Positions 9,101 through 17,966 of a stretch of 64,000 nucleotides of DNA are shown here, piece after piece. Both the position numbers and the translations under genes were made by a program. Numbering within the stretch: position 1 is the first letter of the stretch; every line of letters starts with the position of its first letter. The notes beneath the pieces are model-generated. The model had not been told where the DNA came from. It saw nothing but the letters and a program-made list of their open reading frames with translations, and searched no databases. This DNA is from an uncultured Isosphaeraceae bacterium (GTDB taxonomy: Bacteria; Planctomycetota; Planctomycetia; Isosphaerales; Isosphaeraceae), in the NCBI GenBank assembly GCA_945957605.1, contig CAMFLR010000001.1, positions 1,054,001 through 1,118,000 of the forward strand, in the 5' to 3' direction.

Positions 9101-9130
9101 TTGACCAGACGAACCCCGGAGCGGGACAAT
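9101..9130 (+). promoter_or_regulatory. Candidate sigma-70 promoter of trpBA
   Basis: TTGACC (9101-9106) and GACAAT (9125-9130) are separated by 18 bp, about 55 bp upstream of the trpB ATG. The -35 box is near consensus, the -10 moderate. No trp leader peptide or attenuator hairpin is seen between it and the start. Confidence 0.45.
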
Positions 9131-9185
9131 GCGGGGACCGCCGCTTCCGGGTGGCCTCGTTTCTCAGCCAAGGATCGATCGACTT

Positions 9186-10409
9186 ATGTCTGGAACCGCC
9201 GTATCGGGTCGCGCAGATACCAACTTGCCCGACGCTCTTGGGCGTTTTGGTGCGTTTGGCGGACGTTTCGTCCCCGAAACGCTCATGGATGCGCTCAACC
9301 GGCTGACCATCGCCTACGAAGAAGTGAAGAACGACGCGGCGTTTCAGAACCGGCTGAGCGGCTTACTTCGCGACTACGTGGGCCGGCCCTCGCCCCTCTT
9401 CCTCGCCCAGCGATTGAGCGATTCGTTAGGTGGCGCGTCGATTTATCTCAAACGCGAAGACCTGAATCACACCGGCGCGCACAAAATCAATAACGCGCTG
9501 GGACAGGTGCTCATCGCCGAGCGCATGGGCAAGAAACGCGTGATCGCCGAGACCGGTGCTGGTCAGCATGGCGTCGCCACGGCAACCGCGTGTGCTCTGC
9601 TCGGCCTCGAATGCACGGTCTACATGGGTGAAGAAGACATCAGGCGGCAGAAGCTCAACGTCTTCAACATGAGGACGCTGGGCGCCTCGGTCGTCCCGGT
9701 AACGACGGGTTCGCGCACGCTTCGCGACGCCACAAACGAAGCAATGCGCGACTGGATGGGATCGTCGAGCGAAACGCACTACACAATTGGCAGTGTCGTC
9801 GGCCCGCACCCATTCCCGATGATCGTTCGCGATTTCCAGGCAATCATCGGCCGCGAGGCCCGCGCTCAATGCCTTGAAAAGGTGGGACATCTGCCGCATA
9901 CGGTCGTCGCGTGCGTGGGCGGTGGATCGAACGCAGCCGGCATGTTCTTCCCGTTCATCAACGACGAAGCTGTCGAGCTCGTCGGCGCCGAGGCGGGTGG
10001 CCGCGGACCAGCTTCGGGCGACCATGCGTCCAGCCTGACACAAGGACGGCCCGGCGTGCTCCACGGCAGCCTCAGCTACGTCTTGCAAAACGACGACGGT
10101 CAGACCGAAGACGTTCACTCGATCTCGGCCGGCCTCGACTATCCTGGCGTCGGCCCCGAGCACAGCTACTGGAAAGACGCAGGCCGCGTTCGCTACGAGA
10201 GCATTACCGACGCAGAAGCGCTCTCCGCCTACGGCACGCTCGCGAAGCTCGAAGGCATTCTCCCCGCGCTCGAGTCGAGCCACGCCGTCGCCCAGGCGAT
10301 CAAGGAAGCTCCGCGGCTTGGCAAGGACAAGGTGCTTTTGATTTGCCTCTCCGGCCGTGGCGATAAGGACGCATTCGAAGTCGCGCGGTTGCGTGGCGAA
10401 CCGATGTAA
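9186..10409 (+). CDS. trpB: Tryptophan synthase beta chain
   Basis: TrpB condenses indole with L-serine to L-tryptophan using pyridoxal phosphate, in an alpha2-beta2 complex with TrpA. The 407-residue length is usual. The PLP-binding lysine is Lys100 in LNHTGAHK; also visible are GRFVPETLM near the N-terminus, [13 protein letters not shown], and the Gly-rich phosphate loop GGGSNAAG. The ATG at 9186 was chosen because AAGGA lies about 10 nt upstream and the family usually starts just before the [10 protein letters not shown] segment; a longer frame adds 19 unlikely residues. trpA follows 99 bp later, giving a minimal trpBA pair with no other trp gene in the window. Confidence 0.98.
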   Translation: MSGTAVSGRADTNLPDALGRFGAFGGRFVPETLMDALNRLTIAYEEVKNDAAFQNRLSGLLRDYVGRPSPLFLAQRLSDSLGGASIYLKREDLNHTGAHKINNALGQVLIAERMGKKRVIAETGAGQHGVATATACALLGLECTVYMGEEDIRRQKLNVFNMRTLGASVVPVTTGSRTLRDATNEAMRDWMGSSSETHYTIGSVVGPHPFPMIVRDFQAIIGREARAQCLEKVGHLPHTVVACVGGGSNAAGMFFPFINDEAVELVGAEAGGRGPASGDHASSLTQGRPGVLHGSLSYVLQNDDGQTEDVHSISAGLDYPGVGPEHSYWKDAGRVRYESITDAEALSAYGTLAKLEGILPALESSHAVAQAIKEAPRLGKDKVLLICLSGRGDKDAFEVARLRGEPM

Positions 10410-10508
10410 GTTTCGTTCCGCCTCTGATTTGCGGTGGCGTCAACGATCCCGCCGACGTTGCCGTTCTTTCTTCCCGTTTCCGAATCGCGAACGCCCTTCG
10501 AGAAGCCG

Positions 10509-11336
10509 ATGAATCGCATCGACGCGCTCTTTTCGTCGCTCAAACGCTCCAATCGTCAGGCGCTGATGCCTTTCATCACGGCAGGCGACCCCGACCTGCC
10601 TACCACCAAGGCGCTCGTTGAAGAACTCGTCGCCCGCGGCGCGGACATGGTCGAAATCGGCATCCCCTATTCCGACCCGATTGCCGATGGCCCCGTCATC
10701 GCCGCGAGTTACACCCGTGCATTGCAAAAGGGTGTGAAACATGCCGAGATTCTCGCGACCGTTCGCAAACTGAGAGACGAGGCCAAGGCAAGCAAGTCGG
10801 CAATTGATGGTACGCCGATCGTCGCCATGGTTTCGTACTCGATTCTTCACCGACAAGGGGTGAAAACGTTCCTCGAACAGGCCGCCCATGCGGGATTCGA
10901 CGGCGCAATCGTCCCCGACCTGCCTGTTGAAGAGTCGGCCCACGTCGCCAAAATCGCGACGGAACTCGGGCTGAAGCTCATCCAACTCATCACGCCGACA
11001 ACGCCGCGCGAGCGTGCACTCGCCATCGCAAAATCGACGACGGGATTCATCTACTACGTGTCGGTTGCCGGAATCACCGGCGAGCGCAAGAGCTTGCCGC
11101 CGGAACTTGCGGGCAACGTGGCGTGGTTGCGCACTCAGACCGACTTGCCGGTTTGCATCGGCTTTGGCATCGGTTCACCCGAGCAAATTCGCGAGCTTGC
11201 TCCGGTCGCCGACGGCCTAATTGTTGGCAGCGCACTCGTCAAGAGACTCGCGAACATCGGCGACACGCCGCGTTCCCAGGTCGTCGCCGACCTGGGGGGC
11301 TTCGTTGGCGAGCTCGCCGATGCTCTGAAATCGTAA
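10509..11336 (+). CDS. trpA: Tryptophan synthase alpha chain
   Basis: TrpA cleaves indole-3-glycerol phosphate to indole and glyceraldehyde 3-phosphate and passes indole through a tunnel to TrpB. This 275-residue TIM barrel keeps both catalytic acids, Glu49 in VEIGIPYSDP and Asp60 in IADGP, at exactly the textbook numbers when translation starts at the ATG at 10509, which supports that start. Other family marks are MPFITAGDPD near the N-terminus and IGFGIGSPEQ plus GLIVGSALV in the phosphate-binding end. It lies directly behind trpB on the same strand. The convergent metallo-hydrolase gene ends 19 bp after its stop. Confidence 0.98.
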   Translation: MNRIDALFSSLKRSNRQALMPFITAGDPDLPTTKALVEELVARGADMVEIGIPYSDPIADGPVIAASYTRALQKGVKHAEILATVRKLRDEAKASKSAIDGTPIVAMVSYSILHRQGVKTFLEQAAHAGFDGAIVPDLPVEESAHVAKIATELGLKLIQLITPTTPRERALAIAKSTTGFIYYVSVAGITGERKSLPPELAGNVAWLRTQTDLPVCIGFGIGSPEQIRELAPVADGLIVGSALVKRLANIGDTPRSQVVADLGGFVGELADALKS

Positions 11337-11355
11337 CGATCTGAAGACGAAAGCT

Positions 11356-12741
11356 TTACACCTCGTACGTTGCGAGCCGTTCAGGAATCACGACCGGCTC
11401 GATGACGTGCTTTTGCAAGAGCGGTGCGATCGCTTCGAGGCTTTCGGGCTCGCCGTGGACGGCGAACGCTTTCTTGATGCTTCCGCCGGTTTGCTCGAAC
11501 CACCAGGCGAGGTCGTTACGATCGGCGTGGCCTGAGAAGCCGTCGAGCACGTAAACCGCCGCATTCAGTTCGAACCACTGATCCATGATCTGGATCCGTT
11601 CGGCCCCTTCCGCGATCTGCCGCCCAAGCGTTTTTTCAGCCTGGTAGCTCACGATCACGATCGCGTTATCGGGATCTTCGACCGCATGCCGCAAGTGATG
11701 GCGGATTCGCCCCGCCTCGCACATGCCTGACGATGAGATGATTACCGCCGGCCCGGTCACATAATTGAGCCGGCGCGAGTCGTCCCAGGTTTCGCAGTAG
11801 TCAACGTACTTCGAGCCGAAATACGTCGGATCGGCATCCATCAACCGCTGGGCTTCGGGCGTGTAGGCTTGCGGATAGGTTCGATGAATGTCTGTTAGCC
11901 GAAGTGAAAGCGGGCTATCGACATAGATCGGAATTGGCCGCACTTTGTGAACCGCGAATAGTTCCTGGAGGCAGTACACCATGCGCTGGGTGCGGCCGAG
12001 GCTGAACGCGGGGATGATGATCTTCGACTGCAACCGCGTCGCGCGAGAAACGATCGCGTGCAGTTGTTTCATCAGTTTTTCGTAGGGGTCGAGCTCGCGT
12101 GCGCCATAGGTGCTTTCGGTGACGAGAACGTCGATCTCTTTGATGATCACCGGGTCGGGCAGCAGCCCCATCGACCGGCGTCCCAGGTCGCCGGTGAAGA
12201 CAAACCGCCGGGCGGTTCCATCTTCCTCGAAGTCGAGCTGAACGATCGCCGACCCGAGAATGTGGCCTGCGTTGTGGTACGTAAGCCGAATTCCCGGAAG
12301 GATTTCCACCGTTTGGCCGTACGACGTGCGCTGGAACCGCTCGACGACCCATTCGACGTCGATCAGCTCAAAAAGCGGTTCGACGGGTGGTCCGCCCGGT
12401 TCTCGAGGCGCGGCGTGGCGGGCATCGTCGCGCTGAATTCGCGCGCTATCGCGGAGCATCACATTAGTGATATCCGCCGTGGCGGGTGTGACGTAAATCG
12501 GGCCGTTGTAGCCGGCGCGAACGAGGCAAGGCAAGCGGCCAATGTGGTCGTTATGGGCGTGCGAAACGATTACCGCGTCAAGATCGCGTGGCTCGAACGT
12601 GAAATTCCGATTCGGTCCTTCAGGGTCCGAACGGTCGCCGTCGAAGAGGCCACAATCGAGCAGAATTCGCTGACCATTGATTTCGAGCAAATGGGAACTG
12701 CCGGTGACCTGCCCCGCAGCCCCATGAAACGTAATGCGCAA
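11356..12741 (-). CDS. Beta-CASP metallo-beta-lactamase-fold hydrolase (RNA-processing type)
   Basis: A 461-residue MBL-fold protein of the bacterial beta-CASP group related to CPSF-73 and RNase J-like nucleases. The zinc motif is HAHNDH (residues 61-66); further ligands lie in YHNAGHILGSA, FTGDLGRR and, near the end, FSGHADR. The beta-CASP region contains SSSGMCEAGRIRHHL, and KKAFAVHGEPE closes the fold. The best start is a TTG at 12741: it gives MRITFHGAAGQVTG, the usual family start, and has GGGAGG 9 nt upstream. A longer frame to 12834 lacks such support. RNA cleavage is the likely activity from family knowledge, but the substrate is unknown. Confidence 0.9.
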   Translation of the reverse strand: MRITFHGAAGQVTGSSHLLEINGQRILLDCGLFDGDRSDPEGPNRNFTFEPRDLDAVIVSHAHNDHIGRLPCLVRAGYNGPIYVTPATADITNVMLRDSARIQRDDARHAAPREPGGPPVEPLFELIDVEWVVERFQRTSYGQTVEILPGIRLTYHNAGHILGSAIVQLDFEEDGTARRFVFTGDLGRRSMGLLPDPVIIKEIDVLVTESTYGARELDPYEKLMKQLHAIVSRATRLQSKIIIPAFSLGRTQRMVYCLQELFAVHKVRPIPIYVDSPLSLRLTDIHRTYPQAYTPEAQRLMDADPTYFGSKYVDYCETWDDSRRLNYVTGPAVIISSSGMCEAGRIRHHLRHAVEDPDNAIVIVSYQAEKTLGRQIAEGAERIQIMDQWFELNAAVYVLDGFSGHADRNDLAWWFEQTGGSIKKAFAVHGEPESLEAIAPLLQKHVIEPVVIPERLATYEV

Positions 12742-13045
12742 CCGATCATTCCTCCCACGGCCACCCACCTCCGCTGCATTCGCGCTTCGGCCATGAAGCC
12801 GGTGGACGGCCGTTAACTCCTTGAACATGAACAAAGCGGTTCATGACATCGGAGAGTCTTCTCAATACATTCTTACCGTATTCGGTTTGAAAATCCATTG
12901 CACATCATGGATGAACGCCACAAAAGGCAGCATGAAGAAGCGCTCTGGCGTAATTCAGAACTCGGTCTATGATTTGCTTAGAGGTGGCGTGCCCGCCTCT
13001 CATTTCTCAATTCACCGTGTCCCAACTGGGTGAGGAGCACCCGTT
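12742..13045. other. Divergent intergenic region (304 bp)
   Basis: Separates the metallo-hydrolase (minus) from a hypothetical gene (plus). A small frame from 12821 lacks a ribosome binding site and was not accepted. A TTGAAA near 12886 has no good -10 partner. Nothing else is supported. Confidence 0.4.
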
Positions 13046-13582
13046 ATGACGCGAGCCATTTCCGATTCCCATCCTCTCCATCGTCTCTTCCGCGGTCTCA
13101 CCGAAAACACGTTCCTCAGCGAACTCGGCATCGGTGACCCGCATCTCGTCGGCTATATCGCCGATATGCTCGCCCGCTTCGTCGCAACCGCCGAGATCTG
13201 GCGGATTCGCGACGCTGAAGGCCGCCGCGTCAATCGAGTTACGTCGATGCTCGCGGAAGCCGAAACCTCGTGTGACGACCAGCACCGCTGCGTCTGTCAT
13301 CAGCACGTCGGCGATTTCACGCTGTTCTGGACCGGCGTTTATCCCGAGGCGGTCAATCGCCTCAAAGCGTCGGATTCGCCTGATCAACTCGTTGATTTCG
13401 CCGAACAAGGCAAGCGTTCGTATTATCTTGCGAGCCAGCTTACGAGCGAACAGCCCGCGGTCTTCCGGCGCTTGAGTGACCAGTTCGAGCTCTGTGCGTT
13501 CGGCCTGTCTCGAGTTCGCCACGGCTGGGAATCATCGGACAACGAGTGGCCAGAAGGACCAAGACGTCTGATCGTCGCCTGA
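13046..13582 (+). CDS. Conserved hypothetical protein
   Basis: A 178-residue soluble protein with no signal peptide or membrane helix. It contains a Cys/His cluster (CDDQHRCVCHQHVGDF, about residues 75-90) that could bind a metal or be structural, and the C-terminal half is helical (FAEQGKRSYYLASQL, VFRRLSDQFELCAFGL). The ATG is preceded by GAGGAG about 9 nt upstream. I cannot assign a family; the overall look is that of a conserved planctomycete hypothetical. It is flanked by the divergent metallo-hydrolase and the Ldh2-like gene 152 bp downstream, and neither suggests a function. Confidence 0.7.
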   Translation: MTRAISDSHPLHRLFRGLTENTFLSELGIGDPHLVGYIADMLARFVATAEIWRIRDAEGRRVNRVTSMLAEAETSCDDQHRCVCHQHVGDFTLFWTGVYPEAVNRLKASDSPDQLVDFAEQGKRSYYLASQLTSEQPAVFRRLSDQFELCAFGLSRVRHGWESSDNEWPEGPRRLIVA

Positions 13583-13734
13583 TCATAATGGTTGTGCCGG
13601 GTCTAACGGCGGCTCTGCCGGAATTGCCGGTTTTGGCTAAAGTCCCGAACGACGGAGCCCTTGCGGTCGAGTAAACTGGGTGATGTATTCGCCTAAATAT
13701 TCGACCGCGGGGGCGTCGTTTCGACGAAAGTCGC

Positions 13735-14544
13735 GTGGGACAGTTTCAGACCTATCCGTTCGACGCTCTTCGGCAAGTCGGCTTGCAGCTTCTCGTCGCG
13801 CGCGGAATTTCCGCCGATACCGCTGCGTCGTTCGTCGACGCACTGCTCTGGTACGACGCAGTCGCTGCCGGCCCAAATGGCATCGAATCGCTTCCGAACT
13901 GGCTTGCCGCGTTCGATCGTGCCGAAATCAATGCTCAAGGGACAGGCGACCTCGCCAAAGAATTCGCCGGCACTGCCGTGATCGATGGCAAGCAAGGCGC
14001 AGCGCCACTCGTGCTTAGCAAAGCAGCACGAATTGCTCAGGAGAAGGCGCGCGACGTCGGGGTCGGCGTCGTCATGGTGACAAATGTCGCCGGCCGTGGA
14101 ACGCCCGAATCGGCCTGTTCTGACATCGCGATCGGCCCCTATCTCGGGTGCATCTACGGTCCAGGCTCAGCCATTACAATCGCCGTTCCTAGCATGGGGA
14201 CTGTCCCGGCAGTCTTCAGCTCGGCGCTTGGTGAGGCCGATGCTCTAGTTCCGCCCTGGTCGCTTCAGCGCCTTCCGGCCTGGACATTCCCCTTCGCTGG
14301 GGAGGGCGACTGGCTCGTCGTTGCCTATTCGGTAACCGCCTTCGAGAGCCTGGAAACCTTCCACGAGCAGATTGATCGGCAACTCCACGCGCGGGCTCGA
14401 GTCGCTGGTGAGGTTCGCGCGGAAGACTGGTACGCCACGCGAAACGACCAGCACGAAAACGGCCTCACGATCTCGGCTGCGACGGCAAAGGCATTAGCGG
14501 ATGAAGCCGCTGCGCGTGAGATTGAGTTTCCGCAACCAATTTGA
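13735..14544 (+). CDS. Ldh2 (malate/L-lactate dehydrogenase type 2) family-like protein, short and probably non-catalytic
   Basis: The 269-residue product aligns by eye with the NAD(P)-dependent malate/lactate/ureidoglycolate dehydrogenase family (normally about 330-360 residues): an N-terminal helical part, AVIDGKQGAAPLVLSKA, then KARDVGVGVVMVTNV, and a C-terminal helical end. The usual catalytic SHG motif reads PNG (AAGPNGIESLPNWL), and the NSxHxG segment reads NVAGRGTPES, so both conserved histidines seem lost. The chain is also about 70 residues short, but there is no internal stop. Translation starts at a GTG; the in-frame TGA at 13681 excludes a much longer start. I infer a diverged paralog without the classical activity. 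A sequencing frameshift is unlikely since both halves are in one frame. Confidence 0.6.
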   Translation: MGQFQTYPFDALRQVGLQLLVARGISADTAASFVDALLWYDAVAAGPNGIESLPNWLAAFDRAEINAQGTGDLAKEFAGTAVIDGKQGAAPLVLSKAARIAQEKARDVGVGVVMVTNVAGRGTPESACSDIAIGPYLGCIYGPGSAITIAVPSMGTVPAVFSSALGEADALVPPWSLQRLPAWTFPFAGEGDWLVVAYSVTAFESLETFHEQIDRQLHARARVAGEVRAEDWYATRNDQHENGLTISAATAKALADEAAAREIEFPQPI

Positions 14545-14560
14545 GGCGATACTCTTCCGC

Positions 14561-15289
14561 TCAGCTCGTTGTCGAGAGGAGCGGACTCAATTCGGGCGAT
14601 TCGCTCACCAGCAAGGGCGAATCCTGCTCAAGCACGCGCGTCTTCGAATCGCGCCGCGATTCCCTCACGCGCGACGCACGGGACACCCGTTCGAGCGTGA
14701 TGCCGACGGCGTGAAGCGCAATGAACCAGGACAGGCCGTAAATCAAATAGGCCTCGCGAGGCAACACGGCAATCAGCATCGCGGTGAGCGACATCTGCAC
14801 GGCGGGCACCAGGAACCACAGGCTTACGATCCAGGCCAGCATCGCGAAACCAAACGTGCTGAGCGTCCCCCAAACTGGCTTGAACCACTCCGGCGGCATG
14901 CCCGTCAAACGGTTCAGTGAGGCGACGCTCAATCCCAAAATGATGAACGTGATCCAAACGCGTGCCAGCAGGCCGACCAGCGGCGGAGCTTTGCGCCGAC
15001 CGTTCGCGGTCACAATCCGGCGCAGCATCAACGCCACCACGACGAATTCGACCATCCAAAGCGCAACGTACGGCGGCGGATCGAGTCGGCCCGCGCGATA
15101 CATCGCGTAGCATACAAGGAACGTGGCCAGATGCACCCAACCGATCGCCATCAGGCCGAGGCCCCACCGGTCGCGAAACACGGCTCGCTTCAACTCGTCG
15201 AGGTCGGCCATCAGCCCCGGCGGCCTCACAGCGCGACGCGCGGACTCTTCCGCCATTCCCGGTTCTCCGTCAAAATCAGTCCGCTGCAT
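14561..15289 (-). CDS. Multi-pass membrane protein, unknown function
   Basis: A 242-residue integral membrane protein with about six hydrophobic segments (starting around GLGLMAIGWVHLATFLVCY, then YVALWMVEFVVVALML, VWITFIILGLSVASL, TFGFAMLAWIVSLWFLV, and a last pair around LTAMLIAVLP and WFIALHAVGI). The N-terminal 45 residues and C-terminal 40 residues are polar and charged. The ATG at 15289 has GAGGGG about 7 nt upstream; a TTG 10 codons earlier is less likely. It converges with the Ldh2-like gene (16 bp between stops) and is divergent from the aldo/keto reductase. No transporter or enzyme motif is recognised. Confidence 0.7.
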   Translation of the reverse strand: MQRTDFDGEPGMAEESARRAVRPPGLMADLDELKRAVFRDRWGLGLMAIGWVHLATFLVCYAMYRAGRLDPPPYVALWMVEFVVVALMLRRIVTANGRRKAPPLVGLLARVWITFIILGLSVASLNRLTGMPPEWFKPVWGTLSTFGFAMLAWIVSLWFLVPAVQMSLTAMLIAVLPREAYLIYGLSWFIALHAVGITLERVSRASRVRESRRDSKTRVLEQDSPLLVSESPELSPLLSTTS

Positions 15290-15346
15290 CCGCTTTCCCC
15301 TCGAAGTGTCTTCTCTCAATAGTATAAACGATAACGACAGGGCAAG

Positions 15347-16339
15347 ATGATGAAACAGCGAAAGATGGGCCGAACTGGGTTGAAGGTATCGGAACTATGC
15401 CTTGGGACGATGACGTTTGCCGGTCAGTGCAACGAGGAGACGTCGATTCGCATCATGGATCGCGCGGCTGACGCGGGCGTGACGTTCGTCGACACCGCAG
15501 ACATCTACCCGCTTCCCGCCGATCCCGACACCGCCGGCCGCACCGAGGAAGTCGTCGGCCGCTGGCTCGCTCAGTCGAATCGTCGGCAGAAGTTCGTGCT
15601 GGCGACCAAGTGCAGGATGCGCGTCGGGCATGGGCCAAACGATCACGGGTTGTCGCGCCGGCACATCCTCGCGGCTTGCGAGGCGAGCCTCAAACGCTTG
15701 AAAACCGATGTCATCGACCTCTACTATGCCCATTCGCCCGATCCTGAAACTCCGATTGAGGAAACCCTTCGCGCCTTCGACGATCTCGTGCGTTCGGGAA
15801 AGGTGCGTTACGTTGGCTGCTCGAATTTCGCCGCGTGGCAAACGGCCCTTGCACTTGGAGTCAGCGAGCGGAACGGTCTCGCGCGATTCGATTGCGTCCA
15901 ACCGCGCTACAACTTGCTCTACCGCGAAATGGAAACCGAACTGCTGCCGCTCTGCCGCGACCAGGGCCTCGGCGTGGCGATTTACAACCCGATCGCCGGT
16001 GGACTGCTAAGCGGCAAGCACGACAAATCGGGGGGACCAACTCCCGGTACGCGCTTTACCCTCGGCGCTTCGGGCGAACTTTATCGCGACCGTTACTGGC
16101 AAGATTCCCAGTTCGAAGCGGTGAGCCGGCTGAAGGCCTATTTCGACGGTCGAGGCATTTCCCTTCCTCAGGCCGCAGTCGCGTGGACACTTGGGCGCGA
16201 CGGAATCACCTCGTCCATCATCGGCGCCAGCCACCCCGATCAATTAGCGCCGACACTCGCCGCGACCGAACTCGTGCTCGACGACGAGGCTCGGGCAATT
16301 TGTGAGGCCGCCTGGTGGACTTTGCCCCGCCGCCCCTGA
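15347..16339 (+). CDS. Aldo/keto reductase
   Basis: A 330-residue NADPH-dependent oxidoreductase of the AKR superfamily (TIM barrel), reducing carbonyl groups; substrate unknown. The catalytic tetrad is intact: Asp49 and Tyr54 in FVDTADIY, Lys88 in LATKC, and His129 in YYAHSPD. Family signatures MGRTGLKVSELCLGTMTFAG at the N-terminus, GKVRYVGCSNF in the middle and the cofactor-binding end SIIGASHPDQL are all present. It resembles the YajO / voltage-channel beta-like subgroup. Monocistronic: divergent from a membrane protein (57 bp) and followed by the stress-protein gene after 100 bp. Confidence 0.95.
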   Translation: MMKQRKMGRTGLKVSELCLGTMTFAGQCNEETSIRIMDRAADAGVTFVDTADIYPLPADPDTAGRTEEVVGRWLAQSNRRQKFVLATKCRMRVGHGPNDHGLSRRHILAACEASLKRLKTDVIDLYYAHSPDPETPIEETLRAFDDLVRSGKVRYVGCSNFAAWQTALALGVSERNGLARFDCVQPRYNLLYREMETELLPLCRDQGLGVAIYNPIAGGLLSGKHDKSGGPTPGTRFTLGASGELYRDRYWQDSQFEAVSRLKAYFDGRGISLPQAAVAWTLGRDGITSSIIGASHPDQLAPTLAATELVLDDEARAICEAAWWTLPRRP

Positions 16340-16439
16340 CGCTATAGTGAGTTGACCGCCAGTCTTTTGTGAATCAACGGCAAGGTATTTGCCTATGGAA
16401 ATACCGAGCCGATTCATCGATCTGGCGGAGGAATCAACG

Positions 16440-16877
16440 ATGGCAACCGAAACAGGATTGACCGCGGAGCACACGTTCGTACCCCAGGATAACTCGCTGA
16501 CTGCGGTTTTCGGGGCGGCGTCTGCGGCGCGCGAAGCGAAGCCAAAGCTCTCGGAAATGGGGTTCAATTCCGATCAAGTTGGGCTCGTTATTGGCGTCAA
16601 GAATTCCGAAGCGGCGCAGGAATCTCCCGGCATCGCGCAAGAGACACGCAGTCCCGAAGAGGCGCTCGACGAGATCCTTCACTCTGTGACCGAGAGCTTT
16701 TCCGATGACGATAAAGTTTATGTTACTTTTGACCGTGTTCTTGCGGGCGGCGGTGCTCTGCTCAATATTGCTATGACGGGGCACGAAGACTCTCGCACCG
16801 AGCTCGCCAAGTTCCTGCGAGACAATGGCGCAGCCGCAGTCTACTACTGGGGACCGCTCGCCACCGAGCGTCTCTAA
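16440..16877 (+). CDS. YflT-like general stress protein domain
   Basis: A 145-residue acidic cytoplasmic protein. The segment NSLTAVFGAASAAREAKPKL followed by SEMGFNSDQVGLVIG resembles the heat-induced YflT / general stress protein 17M domain, where an Ala-rich helix pairs with an antiparallel sheet; this is a by-eye similarity. The ATG at 16440 was chosen because GGAGGAAT lies 8 nt upstream; an in-frame ATG 15 codons earlier has no such site. The C-terminal half (ILHSVTESFSDDDKVYVTFDRVLAGGGALLNI) suggests a second alpha/beta unit. No catalytic residues are evident. It converges on the di-heme cytochrome gene, 22 bp between stops. Confidence 0.55.
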   Translation: MATETGLTAEHTFVPQDNSLTAVFGAASAAREAKPKLSEMGFNSDQVGLVIGVKNSEAAQESPGIAQETRSPEEALDEILHSVTESFSDDDKVYVTFDRVLAGGGALLNIAMTGHEDSRTELAKFLRDNGAAAVYYWGPLATERL

Positions 16878-16899
16878 GCGTCAAACCGAAGCAAAATCG

Positions 16900-17964
16900 T
16901 CATTTCAACTCATGTGGCATTGATTCGATCCACGATCGGACCAATGCCACTCCTTCGTCATGGACAAGCCGTTTTCCCAATTCCGGCATCATGATTCCAG
17001 GATGTGTCGACGCAATCCGAAACATCAGGATCGACTCGTCCGGCTTTCCAGGAACGATATCAAAACTCCGTCCACCAGTTCCCGGCCCTGCCGCGACCGG
17101 CGACTTCATCACTCCGAGCGCCACCGGTTGATTCTGACTGAAACGCAGGTCTAGTCCCGAGTTCCTAGCCGGACCATCGGGCCGATGGCAATGTGCGCAG
17201 TTGATTTCCAGCCAGGCGCGGGCACGTTCTTCAACTGTTCCTGATTTGGGTTCATCCCAAACGGCCAGCTTCGGCGCATTCGACAAATTCGCGAGCAAAC
17301 CTTCATTCGCCCAGTGCTTCAACTGATTGTCGCGCCCATTTTCGTAGGCGAAGTCGCGGTTCAATTGTCGAGCTGTGGGACCAATCGGCTGCATCATTTC
17401 GCCGATTTTGTGACATCCCTTGCACTGGTTTGCATTGGGAACGATGTAGTTATTCGTTCTCTTGTTACCGTCTCGATGAACCCACGAGACATCAACAGCA
17501 CCACCCGCAAGTTCCAATCTGGCCTCGGTCTGCTCGTCATTCCAGACGTAAGGCAATCCCACCCAACCGTCGCTTTCATGAATGAGCAAACGGGTTTCAA
17601 TGAGCCTTCGTCCTAGCGACGGATCGCGCGCATCGACCGGATACGCAAACGTCTTCGCAATGATCGTCCCGACGGGAAATTGAAACACGTCTTCCGCTTG
17701 GAACTGCACGTTCGTTCCGGCCGGCAGCTTGATGAACCGGTACTTGTCGGTGTAGTCGCTGAAGAGCGGAGTATTGAGATCGTATGGGATCACACCAGAT
17801 GCGGGACGCAGTTCGCGCAATTCTCCAGCAAACAGTTTGTATGACGAAAGCAGCGCGGGCGGCTCGGCCCTGCGATCGGCAATTTTCTCTTCCGCCGCAG
17901 GCTTACCGCAGCCGGATGCAAGCCCCATAGCAATCAAAGCCAGCACGCGTACAACGTTGCGCAT
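16900..17964 (-). CDS. Di-heme c-type cytochrome lipoprotein (SO2930 / HNE_0200 type)
   Basis: A 354-residue exported lipoprotein: basic start, hydrophobic core and lipobox LASGC with Cys19. The mature part begins with PALLSSYKLF and IPYDLNTPLFSDYTDKYRF, which marks a conserved family named for Shewanella SO2930. Two heme c motifs are present, CKGCH (181-185) and CAHCH (256-260). The protein would carry electrons or act as an oxidoreductase in the periplasm; its reaction is unknown. It lies 2 bp after the stop of the parallel beta-helix lipoprotein gene, with its Shine-Dalgarno inside that gene, so the two are translated together. This pairing is a known two-gene module of unknown function. 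Confidence 0.88.
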   Translation of the reverse strand: MRNVVRVLALIAMGLASGCGKPAAEEKIADRRAEPPALLSSYKLFAGELRELRPASGVIPYDLNTPLFSDYTDKYRFIKLPAGTNVQFQAEDVFQFPVGTIIAKTFAYPVDARDPSLGRRLIETRLLIHESDGWVGLPYVWNDEQTEARLELAGGAVDVSWVHRDGNKRTNNYIVPNANQCKGCHKIGEMMQPIGPTARQLNRDFAYENGRDNQLKHWANEGLLANLSNAPKLAVWDEPKSGTVEERARAWLEINCAHCHRPDGPARNSGLDLRFSQNQPVALGVMKSPVAAGPGTGGRSFDIVPGKPDESILMFRIASTHPGIMMPELGKRLVHDEGVALVRSWIESMPHELK

Positions 17965-17966
17965 GC

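Noticed and set aside
12821-13033. Small plus-strand frame in the divergent gap before the hypothetical gene at 13046
   Set aside because: Non-ATG start without a ribosome site, no homology-like features, and it ends just before the next gene's Shine-Dalgarno.
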